Origin: Gemmatimonadales bacterium
GTDB lineage: Bacteria > Gemmatimonadota > Gemmatimonadetes > Gemmatimonadales > GWC2-71-9
Direction of reading: 5' to 3'
NCBI GenBank assembly: GCA_013812695.1
Contig: JACCSZ010000085.1
Location: 1 to 12,118, forward strand
DNA length: 12,118 nucleotides
Shown here piece by piece: positions 1 through 7,641 of this stretch; positions within the stretch are counted from its first letter, which is position 1; every line of letters starts with the position of its first letter. The translations under genes and the position numbers were made by a program. The notes beneath the pieces are model-generated. The model saw only the letters and a list, made by a program, of their open reading frames with translations, ran no database searches and was not told where the DNA came from.

Positions 1-554
<554 letters not shown>

Positions 555-558
<4 letters not shown>

Positions 559-2330
559 GGCGGAACCGGGGCCGACTTGGTGTCTGGCCCCATTCTCCGC
601 ATGTCCGTCAGCAGCGCGTCCGCCGAGACCGGCCCGCCGAGGAATGCCTCGATCACCTCGCTCGACGGCCGCTCCAGTCCGAAGCGGTAGAGCCGCGGCG
701 CCACCCAGGCGTACCAGGTCGAGTCGCCCGCGGCGAACGGCCCGTGCAGCTCCCGGATGCGCGCGCGAATGGCCGCGATGAGGATCGATCCCACCGCGTA
801 GTTCATCATGTACCCCGGCGCGTTCACGAGCTGACCGCGCATCGCCCACCACGAGAGCTCGGGATGCGGGCGGATGCGCAGGTAGTCGCGGGTAAGCGCC
901 GTCCAGACCGCGTTCGGGTCCGCCTGCGGATCGCGCAGCATCCGGGTCTCGAACAGCGCCCAGGCTACGTCCAGCACGATGCCGCCGTACCGGCTCCGGA
1001 GCCCCTCGGCGACCGGCACCGAGTCGCCCAGCCAGCGCAGTTGCCACGCCGGGTCGTACACGTCGAGCGCGACCACGTCGGCCACCGCCTCGCTGAACGG
1101 ATCGCTGTCGGGCCAGTCCCGGAACGCCGGCCGCGTGCGGATGGCCGCGATGTGCGCCGCGTGTCCGGTCTCGTGCAGCAGCTCGTTGAGGTTGTCGAGG
1201 CCACCAGTGCGGTAGGTGGCGAATACCCACGGCTCTATGGCCGGCGTGCGCCCGCCGAAGGTGGTGAAGGCGACGGGATCCTTGCCCTCGCGCGGATCGA
1301 GGTCGTAGTGGACGCCGAGGGCTCGGACGTCAGCGCCGAGCGCGCCCCAGACCCTGTCATTGAGCGCGGTGAGGCGCTCGCGAGGGATGCGGGGACCGAG
1401 TAGCCGGCTCGTGCTTCCGGTCCGGTAGTACCAGTCCCACGGCTCGACCAGCGTATCGGGGTTCGAGTTCCGCCAGGTCTCGAGGACCGCGAGCAGCCAG
1501 CGCTCGAGCGAGTCGGGCGGCACACCCGACGCGCGAGCCTGCGCCGCCGAAGGCGGCTCCGCGCCGGCCCGCGCTCGCACCTCGAGCGCGATGAGCCGGC
1601 GGTACGGACTCGCCGCTGCGTTGCCGGCGTTGACGCTCCGCCACACGGGGGCGAGCGCGAGGAACAGCTCGCGGCGGCGCGTGGCGTCGCCGGTGCGGCC
1701 GATCGCGCCGAGGATCGAGAGCCGGTCGAGCGTGTCGGAGCCCACCGCCACGTGGGACTGGGCCCAACCGTAACACGCATAGATCCGGGAGCGAAGCGAG
1801 TCGAGCGCGTTTTGCACCGCGGCGATCGAGCGCGGATCGTACCCGCAATCCGGCGGCCGCTGCACCGCGGGCATCGCGGCTACGGCGGGCCCCGGCGAGG
1901 CCGCGCCGGGCACGCCCATAGGCCCGAGGTCGCGCGCGAGCGCGCGACGCATGAGGCGGAGCGCACGGGCATCCTCCTTGGACAACGCGCCCGAAGCTAC
2001 GGCCGCGAGCAGCCTGGGCAGCCCCGCCCGAAGCGAGTCGTATCGTTTGGCAATGGTGTCGAGCGTCGCACGGCCGGTGCCCACCCGCTCGCCCGCCGAG
2101 CTCGCCACGTCGAGCCGGTCGCGGAGGTCTCGCACGCCGGCGTACGACGACTCGGCGGCGGCGAGGGCGGTGACAGTGTCGGTCCCGACGCTGGCTGTCT
2201 CGGCGGCGCGCTCCGGCGCGGGGAGCCCGGGCCGCGCGCTACAGGCAACGAGCAGCGCGAGCGCCGGAAGGAACGAGCACAGGGTAGTCGGCATTGAACT
2301 CGGAGCAGCGGATGCACGACGATCAGGCAT
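555..2330 (-). CDS. Lipoprotein zinc metallopeptidase, M2 (peptidyl-dipeptidase A)-like gluzincin
   Basis: A 591-residue protein with a lipoprotein signal: basic start (MPDRR), hydrophobic stretch about 17-29 and lipobox LVAC with Cys30, so it should be exported and lipid-anchored. A second ATG at 2294 (Met13) would shorten the n-region but lacks its arginines; neither start has a strong ribosome site. The catalytic signature is HETGH at 386-390 (zinc ligands His386 and His390, general base Glu387). FSEAVADVVALDV follows with Glu414, 24 residues after His390. That spacing and context match the HEMGH...FHEAIGDV arrangement of M2 (angiotensin-converting-enzyme type) peptidases. GYMMNYAVGSILI near 506-518 resembles the M2 substrate-binding Tyr segment. 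Residues 30-160 are low-complexity and Ala/Arg-rich. It probably cleaves peptides in the periplasm or outside the cell. The M2 versus M3 assignment rests on motifs only. Its stop overlaps the TerC stop. Confidence 0.85.
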
Positions 2331-2338
2331 GTCAGCCC

Positions 2339-2404
2339 GTCATCCTGAGCGAAGCGAAGGAGCCATACCTCGGGGCATGGCTCCTTCGCTTTGCTTAGGA
2401 TGAC
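2339..2404. repeat. Palindromic dispersed repeat, copy 1 (complete hairpin)
   Basis: Two 28-nt arms, 2339-2366 and 2377-2404, are inverted copies of each other with two differences. They flank a 10-nt loop at 2367-2376. The core of the arm is CATCCTGAGCGAAGCGAAGG. Both differences are G opposite T, so a transcript of the + strand could pair fully through G.U wobbles. The element lies just upstream of the peptidase gene and downstream of the yciF-like gene, where it could act on mRNA ends. The same arm recurs at 4662-4743 and 9735-9758. Confidence 0.9.
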
Positions 2405-2459
2405 GTCGTGGTCCGACGCTTCCTTGCGCCTGGAGCCCAAGCACCGACACGGGTTACGC

Positions 2460-2483
2460 CGGCCGGCGATGCACCGCCGGCCG
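2460..2483 (-). terminator. GC-rich stem-loop downstream of the yciF-like gene
   Basis: A perfect 9-bp inverted repeat, CGGCCGGCG (2460-2468) and CGCCGGCCG (2475-2483), has a 6-nt loop. It begins 23 nt past the stop codon of the ferritin-like gene on the minus strand. No U-tract follows on either strand. It may therefore be an mRNA 3'-end stabiliser or a weak terminator rather than a classical intrinsic one. Confidence 0.4.
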
Positions 2484-2506
2484 ACCACCCGTTCGAATGC
2501 CGGGAA

Positions 2507-3016
2507 CTACCGCTGCGTCGCCAGCCGGTTGAGCCGCGACTCGGCGATGTCGGTCAACTTGGCGTCGGCGGCCTTCTCCTCCTTCAGCGTCTGCTCGAGC
2601 ACGCTGGCGCAGTCGTCGCGGCCCAGCTCGCGGGCCCAGGCCACGAGCGTGCCATAGCGCGCGATCTCGTAGTGCTCGACTGCCTGCGCGGCGGCGGCGG
2701 CCGCGGCGTCGATCACGTCGTTGTCCTTGACGTCACCGAGGATGTCGTTGGCCTCCTCGAGGATCCCGTCGATGGCCGGACAGGTCACCGCCTTAGCCGG
2801 CTGTCCGTGCATCTGGAACACCTGCTCCAGCCGCTTGACCTGATTCTTGGTCTCCTCGAGGTGCATCTCGAAGCCCTGCTTCAGCATCGGGTCCGTCGCC
2901 TTGGAGATCATCTTCGGCAACGCCTTCGTAATCTGCTGCTCGGCGTAGTAGATGTCCTGCAGGGTGTGGACGAACAGATCGTCCAGCGTCTTGATCGGCT
3001 TCGAAAGCAAACCCAT
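2507..3016 (-). CDS. yciF: YciF/YciE-type ferritin-like protein (DUF892)
   Basis: A 169-residue protein of the usual DUF892 length. The opening LDDLFVHTLQDIYYAEQQITKALPKM is diagnostic of YciF/YciE proteins. It should fold as a four-helix ferritin-like bundle. Candidate metal ligands are Glu26, His52 with Glu54/55 (FEMHLEETKN), Glu87/88, Glu114 in EHYE, and Glu146/147. The family is associated with general and osmotic stress in enterobacteria; the biochemical activity is not well defined. The ATG is preceded by AGGAGAG (plus-strand 3022-3028) at good spacing. A -10-like TAGCTT at 3038-3043 would give a leader of only about 14 nt. A GC-rich hairpin follows the stop. The gene stands alone, separated from the upstream transporter by 368 nt. 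Confidence 0.92.
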   Translation of the reverse strand: MGLLSKPIKTLDDLFVHTLQDIYYAEQQITKALPKMISKATDPMLKQGFEMHLEETKNQVKRLEQVFQMHGQPAKAVTCPAIDGILEEANDILGDVKDNDVIDAAAAAAAQAVEHYEIARYGTLVAWARELGRDDCASVLEQTLKEEKAADAKLTDIAESRLNRLATQR

Positions 3017-3037
3017 GATTTCTCTCCTAACGGTGAA

Positions 3038-3066
3038 AAGCTATCGCGGATCCGGCGTCGCGCCGG
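3038..3066 (-). promoter_or_regulatory. Candidate yciF promoter with a dyad in the spacer
   Basis: On the minus strand TAGCTT (3043-3038), followed by TT, lies at a suitable distance to start a transcript with the AGGAGAG ribosome site in a very short leader. An inverted repeat CCGGCG-TCG-CGCCGG (3052-3066) sits where the -10/-35 spacer would be, a common operator position. No good -35 hexamer is visible. Which protein would bind is unknown. Confidence 0.35.
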
Positions 3067-3122
3067 AACCAGCGAGCTGTTGGTGTCGGGTGTGCAGTGT
3101 GGGGCCGGGGACCCGATATGGC

Positions 3123-3138
3123 CGTGACCGGGGTCACG
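3123..3138. promoter_or_regulatory. 16-bp dyad CGTGACC-GG-GGTCACG
   Basis: Two perfect 7-nt arms around a 2-nt centre, about 107 nt upstream of the yciF start. The size and symmetry fit a dimeric regulator site. There is no other copy that I noticed in the window, so the assignment is a guess from shape alone. Confidence 0.3.
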
Positions 3139-3384
3139 CTTACCGACCTTGGATCCGCCGGTACTGGCGAGGACCGCATAGCTGCGCATCTCGTGGAGCA
3201 CGACGCCGGAAGGTAGACGCCAGGGTCGGGCCGAGAGCCGGGCAAGGAGCAGGCTGCGACCCAGCGGGTTCCCGGTGATGAGGGGCATGACCGGCACCAC
3301 CGTGAGAACAACAGCTACGGTGGCGACCGCGACCGGTACGCGGCGGTGTCGCGGCTCACTATGTTCCCGCTCTGCCCCGCCGCA

Positions 3385-4611
3385 TCAGCCTACCGTCACC
3401 GCATCCGCCCCCACCTCCCGGTCGTCCCGCCGAATACGACGGTCGGATTCCAGGTCCGGCAGGAAGGCGGTGAGGAGACCCAGCGCGGGGAGGTAGGAGC
3501 AGACCCGGTAGACGAGCTCGATGCTGGTGGCGTCGGCCAGCCAGCCGAGAGCGGCGGCGCCGATGCCGGCGATGCCGAAGGCCAGGCCGAAGAACAGCCC
3601 GGAGATCATGCCCACCTTGCCCGGGAGCAGCTCCTGGGCGTATACCAGGATCGCCGAGAAGGCCGAGGCCAGGATCACGCCGATGGGGACGCTCAGCACC
3701 CCGGTCCAGAAGAGATTCATGTACGGCAGCGCCAGCGTGAACGGCAGCACGCCGAGGATCGAGCCCCAGATCACGTACTTCCGGCCGAATCGATCGCCGA
3801 CCGGTCCGCCGATGATGGTGCCCGCGGCCACAGCGCCCAGGAAAACGAAGAGATGAAGCTGGGCGCTCTGCACCGACACGCCGAAGCGGTCGATGAGATA
3901 GAAAGTGTAGTAGCTGGTGAGGCTCGCCATGTAAAAGTACTTGGAGAAGATCAGCGCGATCAGGATGGCGAGCGCGGCGCGGACCTTGGCCGGCGGAAGC
4001 GGCGAGCCGGCCGGCGCCGCGCCTGGGCGCGCCGCGACCCCGAGGGGGCGGTGCCGCCGATACCAGTCCCCCACCTTCCACAGGATGACGATGGCGAGAA
4101 CTGCGGCACCACTGAACCAGGCCACGCTGGACTGGCCGCGCGGCAGCACCACGAATGCGGCGGCGAGCGGGCCGATGGCGGAGCCGGTGTTCCCCCCCAC
4201 CTGGAACAGCGACTGGGCCAGTCCGTGCCTCCCGCCCGACGCCATCCGCGCCACCCGCGACGACTCGGGGTGGAACACCGCCGAGCCCAGACCAACCAGC
4301 CCGGCGGACACCAGGAGCCCGGTGTAGCTGCGCGCGCCCGCCAGCAGCAGCAGGCCGGCCAGCGTGAACCCCATGCCGGTCATCAGCGAGTACGGCTTGG
4401 GATGGTGATCGGTGTACAGCCCGATCAGCGGCTGGAGCAGCGACGCCGTGAGCTGGAAGGTGAGCGTGAGGAGCCCAATCTGCACAAAGTCGAGCCCATA
4501 GCCGGTCTTCAGCATCGGATACATGGCCGGGAGCAGCGCCTGCATCGTGTCGTTCAGCAGATGGCAGAAGCTGATGGCTGCGAGCACGGAGAACGCGGCT
4601 GGGGTCTGCAC
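3385..4611 (-). CDS. fsr: Fosmidomycin resistance (Fsr) type MFS transporter
   Basis: A 408-residue, 12-helix major facilitator protein that follows E. coli Fsr almost end to end from memory: HLLNDTMQALLPAMYP near the start, FHPESSRVARMASGGRHGLA (113-132), the SKYFYMASLTSYYTFYL segment, GGPVGDRFGRKYVIWGSILG, and ASAFSAILVYAQELLPG. Such transporters export fosmidomycin, an inhibitor of the DXR step of the MEP isoprenoid pathway, from the inner membrane; physiological substrates may differ. The start is GTG at 4609-4611 because the conserved N-terminal helix begins only a few residues later and no other in-frame start lies upstream. There is no Shine-Dalgarno sequence. A TTGATC-N18-TACCTT promoter ends 8 nt before the GTG, suggesting a leaderless mRNA. 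The next gene is divergent. Confidence 0.93.
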   Translation of the reverse strand: MQTPAAFSVLAAISFCHLLNDTMQALLPAMYPMLKTGYGLDFVQIGLLTLTFQLTASLLQPLIGLYTDHHPKPYSLMTGMGFTLAGLLLLAGARSYTGLLVSAGLVGLGSAVFHPESSRVARMASGGRHGLAQSLFQVGGNTGSAIGPLAAAFVVLPRGQSSVAWFSGAAVLAIVILWKVGDWYRRHRPLGVAARPGAAPAGSPLPPAKVRAALAILIALIFSKYFYMASLTSYYTFYLIDRFGVSVQSAQLHLFVFLGAVAAGTIIGGPVGDRFGRKYVIWGSILGVLPFTLALPYMNLFWTGVLSVPIGVILASAFSAILVYAQELLPGKVGMISGLFFGLAFGIAGIGAAALGWLADATSIELVYRVCSYLPALGLLTAFLPDLESDRRIRRDDREVGADAVTVG

Positions 4612-4619
4612 GATCGGGC

Positions 4620-4649
4620 AAGGTAGCGGTGGCTCGCGTGAGGGATCAA
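4620..4649 (-). promoter_or_regulatory. Candidate fsr promoter, close to the start codon
   Basis: On the minus strand, -35 TTGATC (4649-4644), an 18-nt spacer and -10 TACCTT (4625-4620, followed by G). Only 8 nt separate the -10 from the GTG start, so transcription would begin at or very near the first codon. Confidence 0.45.
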
Positions 4650-4661
4650 GAGAGGTAGATT

Positions 4662-4743
4662 TTCATCCTGAGCGAAGCGCAAGGACCTTGCTCGGGCGTT
4701 CGAGCCATTCGGGAGCAAGATCCTTCGCTCCGCTCAGGATGAA
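4662..4743. repeat. Palindromic dispersed repeat, copy 2 (complete hairpin)
   Basis: The arms are 4662-4693 and 4713-4743. They match as inverted repeats apart from one extra C in the left arm and a few substitutions. The outer arm again reads CATCCTGAGCG(A/G)AGCG, as in the copy at 2339-2404; the inner part and loop differ. It lies in the spacer between the divergent transporter and serine hydrolase genes, upstream of both start codons. Confidence 0.9.
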
Positions 4744-4797
4744 GTAAACGTGCTCCCGTTCACTATCCCAACAAGCCACAAAGCCAGGGTTCCGACC

Positions 4798-6372
4798 ATG
4801 CGACTTGCCGGTCTTCTCGCTTTCCTGCTCACCACCCCCCTCTCCGCCCAGCAACCCCCTCCGGCGTTCGACGGCTACGTCAAGCGCGTGATGGAGACCT
4901 TCACCGTCCCCGGGCTCTCGGTCGCGATCGTGAAGGACGGTAAGGTGGTGCTGGCGAAGGGATACGGCGTCCGCCGAATGGCTGGTCCGGCGCCGGTGGA
5001 TGCCCGGACGCGGTTCGGCATCGCGTCGAACACCAAGCTGTTCACCGCCACGGCGCTCGCGCTGCTGGTGGAAGAAGGGAAGGTCGAGTGGGACAAGCCG
5101 GTGATCGACTACCTGCCGGCGTTCGCCATGTCCGATCCGTACGTCACCCGCGAGCTCACCGTCCGCGACCTCCTGGTCCACCGGAGCGGCCTTGGGCTCG
5201 GCGCGGGTGACCTGCTCTGGTGGCCGCCCTCGACCTATGACCGAAAAGAGATAGCCCGGCGGATCCGTTACATCCCGCTGGCCACCTCGTTCCGGAACGC
5301 CTACGCCTACGACAACGTGCTCTACCTCGTCGCGGGCGAGGTGATCGAGGCGGTTTCAGGCCGGCCGTGGGAGGAGTTCGTGCGGAGCCGCATCCTGGCC
5401 AAGGTCGGCATGACCGGCAGCGACGTTCGCCACTCCGCAGCCGGCGAGAACGGAAACGTGGCCGGCACCCACGCCGAGGTGAACGATACGGTACGGCCGG
5501 TGGCGCCATTCCTCAGTGACAACACGAACCCGGCCGGCGGGATCATGGCGGGCGCCGCGGACATGGCGAAGTGGATGATCGTCCAACTCGACTCCGGACG
5601 GGTGGCGGGCGGTACCCCGCTCTTCTCACCGGCGACCACCCGCGAGCTCTGGCGCGAGGTCACGCCGATACCGATCGGCGAGCTGCCGCCGGAGCAATCC
5701 GAGCTGGCGCATCTTCAGCCCAGGCTTCTGGGGTACGCCCTCGGGCTCGGCGTGAGCGACTACCGCGGGAAGTACCTGCTTCAGCACACCGGCGGGCTGC
5801 CGGGATACCTCTCCAAAGTGGTCATGATCCCAGAGCTGCGGCTCGGCGTCGCGGTGCTGACCAACCAGGAATCCGGCGCGGCCTTCAACTCTATCGCCTA
5901 CCGGGTGCTGGATCACTACATCGGCGCCAAAGCGGTCGACTACCCTGGCATATTCCGGCGCATCGCGGCGCAGAGCCGCGCCAAGCTGGAGGCCGCGGAG
6001 CGGGAGGCGGCCGGGAGCCGGGACTCGACGTCGGGTCCGTCGCTCCCGCTGGCGAACTACGCCGGCACCTACCGGGATCCCTGGTACGGCGACGTCGCGA
6101 TCATGAACCAAGGTGGGAAGCTCGCGATCCGGTTCACCCGGACCCCGTCGCTGGTCGCCGACCTGGCGCACTGGCAGCACGACACCTTCCTCGCGCGCTG
6201 GCGGGACCGGGAGCTCCGGGCGGACGCGTACGCCACCTTCTCGCTCAAACCCGATGGCGGCGTGGCGGAGCTGCGGATGGTGCCGGCGTCGGAATCGGTG
6301 GACTTCAGCTTCGATTTCCAGGATCTGGTGCTGCGGCGGGTGCACCGGGATTCGACTGCGGGAAGACAGTAG
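4798..6372 (+). CDS. Exported serine hydrolase, beta-lactamase class C / S12 family with C-terminal DUF3471-like domain
   Basis: A 524-residue protein starting at ATG 4798. A GTG at 4750 is in frame, but MRLAGLLAFLLTTPLSA is a clean signal peptide that would be cut before QQPPP, so the later start is preferred; the ribosome site (AGGG) is weak. The S12 motifs are present: SNTK (Ser77 nucleophile, Lys80), YDN (Tyr171, Asn173) and HTGG at 330-333 in place of KTG. The catalytic domain covers about residues 20-380. Residues about 415-520 (ANYAGTYRDPWYGDVAI... DFQDLVLRR) look like the DUF3471 beta domain often appended to these enzymes. Likely a periplasmic or secreted esterase, D-amino-peptidase or penicillin-binding-like hydrolase; a true beta-lactamase cannot be claimed from motifs. 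It converges on the DksA-like gene, 43 nt away, with no clear terminator between them. Confidence 0.92.
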   Translation: MRLAGLLAFLLTTPLSAQQPPPAFDGYVKRVMETFTVPGLSVAIVKDGKVVLAKGYGVRRMAGPAPVDARTRFGIASNTKLFTATALALLVEEGKVEWDKPVIDYLPAFAMSDPYVTRELTVRDLLVHRSGLGLGAGDLLWWPPSTYDRKEIARRIRYIPLATSFRNAYAYDNVLYLVAGEVIEAVSGRPWEEFVRSRILAKVGMTGSDVRHSAAGENGNVAGTHAEVNDTVRPVAPFLSDNTNPAGGIMAGAADMAKWMIVQLDSGRVAGGTPLFSPATTRELWREVTPIPIGELPPEQSELAHLQPRLLGYALGLGVSDYRGKYLLQHTGGLPGYLSKVVMIPELRLGVAVLTNQESGAAFNSIAYRVLDHYIGAKAVDYPGIFRRIAAQSRAKLEAAEREAAGSRDSTSGPSLPLANYAGTYRDPWYGDVAIMNQGGKLAIRFTRTPSLVADLAHWQHDTFLARWRDRELRADAYATFSLKPDGGVAELRMVPASESVDFSFDFQDLVLRRVHRDSTAGRQ

Positions 6373-6415
6373 TAAGGCCGCGGGGTAATGATCGCGACCG
6401 CTGCGCCCCTCCCCG

Positions 6416-6784
6416 CTACCGCGCCCCCGGCTCGCTGCAGACCCTCGCCCACGGAACCAGATCCAGCCGCTCGAAGGGGATCGGCTCGCCGGTGTTTTCG
6501 CAGATGCCGAAGCGGTCGGGCGTTTCGATGAGCCGGTGCAGCGCGTCGTCGATCTCTTCGAGCTCGCGGCTGGCCCGCTGGGCGAGCATCGCATCCATCT
6601 CCTGGTCGTACGTGTCGGTGCCGTGATCGGCCATGTGGAAGGGATAGTCCGACAGGTCGCCCGAGGCCTCGAGCTGGCTGGCGCCGCGGCGCTCTTCGTA
6701 GCGACGGAGGAGAACGCCGACGCGCTCCCGCTCCTCGCGCAGGCGCGTTTCCAGATACTGCAGTTGATCTTCGGTCATTGCCAT
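6416..6784 (-). CDS. TraR/DksA family protein with incomplete zinc finger
   Basis: 122 residues. The layout is an N-terminal helix (QLQYLETRLREERERVGVLL), a middle SDYPFHMADHGTDTYDQEMD like Bacillus YteA and related DksA-like proteins, a helix EEIDDALHRL, and a C-terminal FGICENTGEPIPFERLDLVPWARVC finger. The usual four cysteines are reduced to Cys95 and Cys116; their partners are Thr98 and Pro119, so normal Zn binding is unlikely. Pseudomonas DksA2 shows a comparable loss. DksA proteins bind the RNA polymerase secondary channel and tune transcription in the stringent response; whether this one does is unknown. AGGAAGG lies 4 nt before the ATG, and an alternative ATG two codons in (6778) has 10-nt spacing. 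It lies 30 nt downstream of the nucleotidyltransferase gene on the same strand, probably in one operon. Confidence 0.88.
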   Translation of the reverse strand: MAMTEDQLQYLETRLREERERVGVLLRRYEERRGASQLEASGDLSDYPFHMADHGTDTYDQEMDAMLAQRASRELEEIDDALHRLIETPDRFGICENTGEPIPFERLDLVPWARVCSEPGAR

Positions 6785-6814
6785 GGTGCCTTCCTGCCGC
6801 CGGGTGCATGGAGC

Positions 6815-7459
6815 TTAGGAGGCGGGACCGCCCGATGGCAACTCCTGGCGCAGGCGGGCCACGTCTTCGGGAAGGTCGAGGTCCGCCCCGACGGTGTTCG
6901 GCCAGTGGAGAGCGGCGGCCTGTTCGCGATGGTCGCCGACCACCTGCCGCCCGCCTCCCGCCCCGGCCGCGGCGAGAGCGGGGAAGAGCGCCCTGGAGTA
7001 GAGCGTGGGCGGCGCCTGCACCTCGCCGTACAGCGAGATCACCAGCGGTGGCCCGCCGGAGCGGAACCGGGCCACGATTTGGTCCAGCATCCCCGCGGTC
7101 ACCAGCGGCATGTCCGCCAGGATCACGACTGCCGCGGCGCACTCCGCGGGCACCCGTTCGAGGCCCACCTCGACCGAAGCGTGCATTCCCTCGTCGTGCC
7201 GCCGGTTGACCACCGTCTCGACCGCCAGCCCCTCCAGCGCCGCCGCTACCCGGCGCGCCTCGAATCCGAGGACGACGATGACGGGCGAGAGACCCGCCTC
7301 GAGCGCCCGCCGCGCGGCCCGCCGCACCACCGTCTCGCCATCCAGTTCGATCAGGAGTTTGTTGACGCCCAGGCGCGACGAGGATCCTGCCGCGAGGATC
7401 ACGCCGGCTACGGGACCGCTCGGCCCCCCCGCCAGGTCTTCAGCTTCCACGCGCGTCAC
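6815..7459 (-). CDS. MobA-like NTP transferase (MocA/molybdenum cofactor cytidylyltransferase-type)
   Basis: 214 residues, GTG start. The nucleotide-binding signature GVILAAGSSSRLGVNK is at 19-34, followed by HDEGMHASVEVGL (88-100), which resembles the GM..S loop of MocA-type enzymes, and VVILADMPLV (111-120) with metal-binding Asp116. The C-terminus has DLDLPEDVARLR, the D(I/L)DTPED element of the family. Such proteins transfer CMP or GMP to molybdopterin to make the dinucleotide cofactor of CO dehydrogenase/xanthine oxidase-type enzymes; other members are general nucleotidyltransferases, and no molybdoenzyme gene is visible in this window to decide. It likely shares a transcript with the DksA-like gene downstream. 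The start is not certain because no Shine-Dalgarno sequence precedes the GTG; the first 15 residues are not conserved-looking. Confidence 0.87.
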   Translation of the reverse strand: MTRVEAEDLAGGPSGPVAGVILAAGSSSRLGVNKLLIELDGETVVRRAARRALEAGLSPVIVVLGFEARRVAAALEGLAVETVVNRRHDEGMHASVEVGLERVPAECAAAVVILADMPLVTAGMLDQIVARFRSGGPPLVISLYGEVQAPPTLYSRALFPALAAAGAGGGRQVVGDHREQAAALHWPNTVGADLDLPEDVARLRQELPSGGPAS

Positions 7460-7480
7460 CTTGATGAGCGGTGCTCGGGT

Positions 7481-7592
7481 GCTGGGGGCGGGCTACGTCC
7501 CTCCGGTCGCCGCCGCGCGCTTCGATCTTCGAGATCGCGCAGCGACTTGGAGGCGCGCTAACGCTCCCTCCGCGACGCACCCCGCCCCCAGC
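7481..7592. repeat. 112-bp element bounded by 12-bp perfect inverted repeats
   Basis: GCTGGGGGCGGG at 7481-7492 is exactly inverted as CCCGCCCCCAGC at 7581-7592. Inside is a small hairpin, CGATCT-TCG-AGATCG (7523-7537), flanked by GCGCG-rich arms. A partial direct repeat, ACG(C)TCCCTCCG, is at 7495-7506 and 7561-7572. The whole could fold into one long imperfect hairpin. It lies between the nucleotidyltransferase gene and the repaired stop of the VOC gene. It may be a dispersed palindrome, a terminator-like structure or a miniature element; there is no transposase and no target-site duplication that I could see. Confidence 0.6.
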
Positions 7593-7641
7593 GACCAAGA
7601 TCCGGGAGCGTCGTCCCCGGCGCCGCAGCCAACGCAGCGCA

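Larger units (their letters stand above)
3017..3384. other. 368-nt intergenic region with promoter-like and dyad elements
   Basis: No convincing gene is seen. The right part, read on minus, has an open frame with a hydrophobic run (VAVATVAVVLTVVPVMP) and no ATG/GTG/TTG at its head. It could be a decayed membrane or signal sequence, but nothing in it is recognisable. The left part holds the likely yciF promoter and two dyads, listed separately. Confidence 0.5.

Noticed and set aside
3027..3311. Small open frames on minus between fsr and yciF as genes
   Set aside because: No ribosome site, no clear start, no domain, and the hydrophobic run is followed by unstructured sequence; at best a remnant.
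3346..4626. A 426-codon open frame on + across the fsr gene
   Set aside because: It is antisense to a strongly conserved transporter, is Arg/Gly/His/Glu-rich and has no recognisable domain; it follows from high GC codon use of the real gene.
4750..4797. GTG at 4750 as start of the serine hydrolase
   Set aside because: It would put 16 residues before a clean signal peptide that starts at the ATG at 4798.
4798..6372. Calling the serine hydrolase a beta-lactamase that gives drug resistance
   Set aside because: S12-family motifs are shared by esterases, peptidases and other hydrolases; HTG replaces KTG and a DUF3471-like domain is attached.
6373..6415. GCGGGG...CCCCGC pairing between the serine hydrolase and DksA-like gene as a terminator
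   Set aside because: Only 6 bp of stem with a loop of about 25 nt and no U-tract.
5571..7561. Long open frames on both strands over the serine hydrolase, DksA-like and nucleotidyltransferase genes
   Set aside because: They lie opposite or out of frame to genes with clear catalytic motifs and show low-complexity Arg/Ala/Gly composition.
7493..7641. The unrepaired VOC tail as a genuine C-terminal extension
   Set aside because: The alternative frame gives the exact family ending (TTWWIATRVE plus stop), while the tail is basic, low-complexity and runs into the inverted-repeat element.
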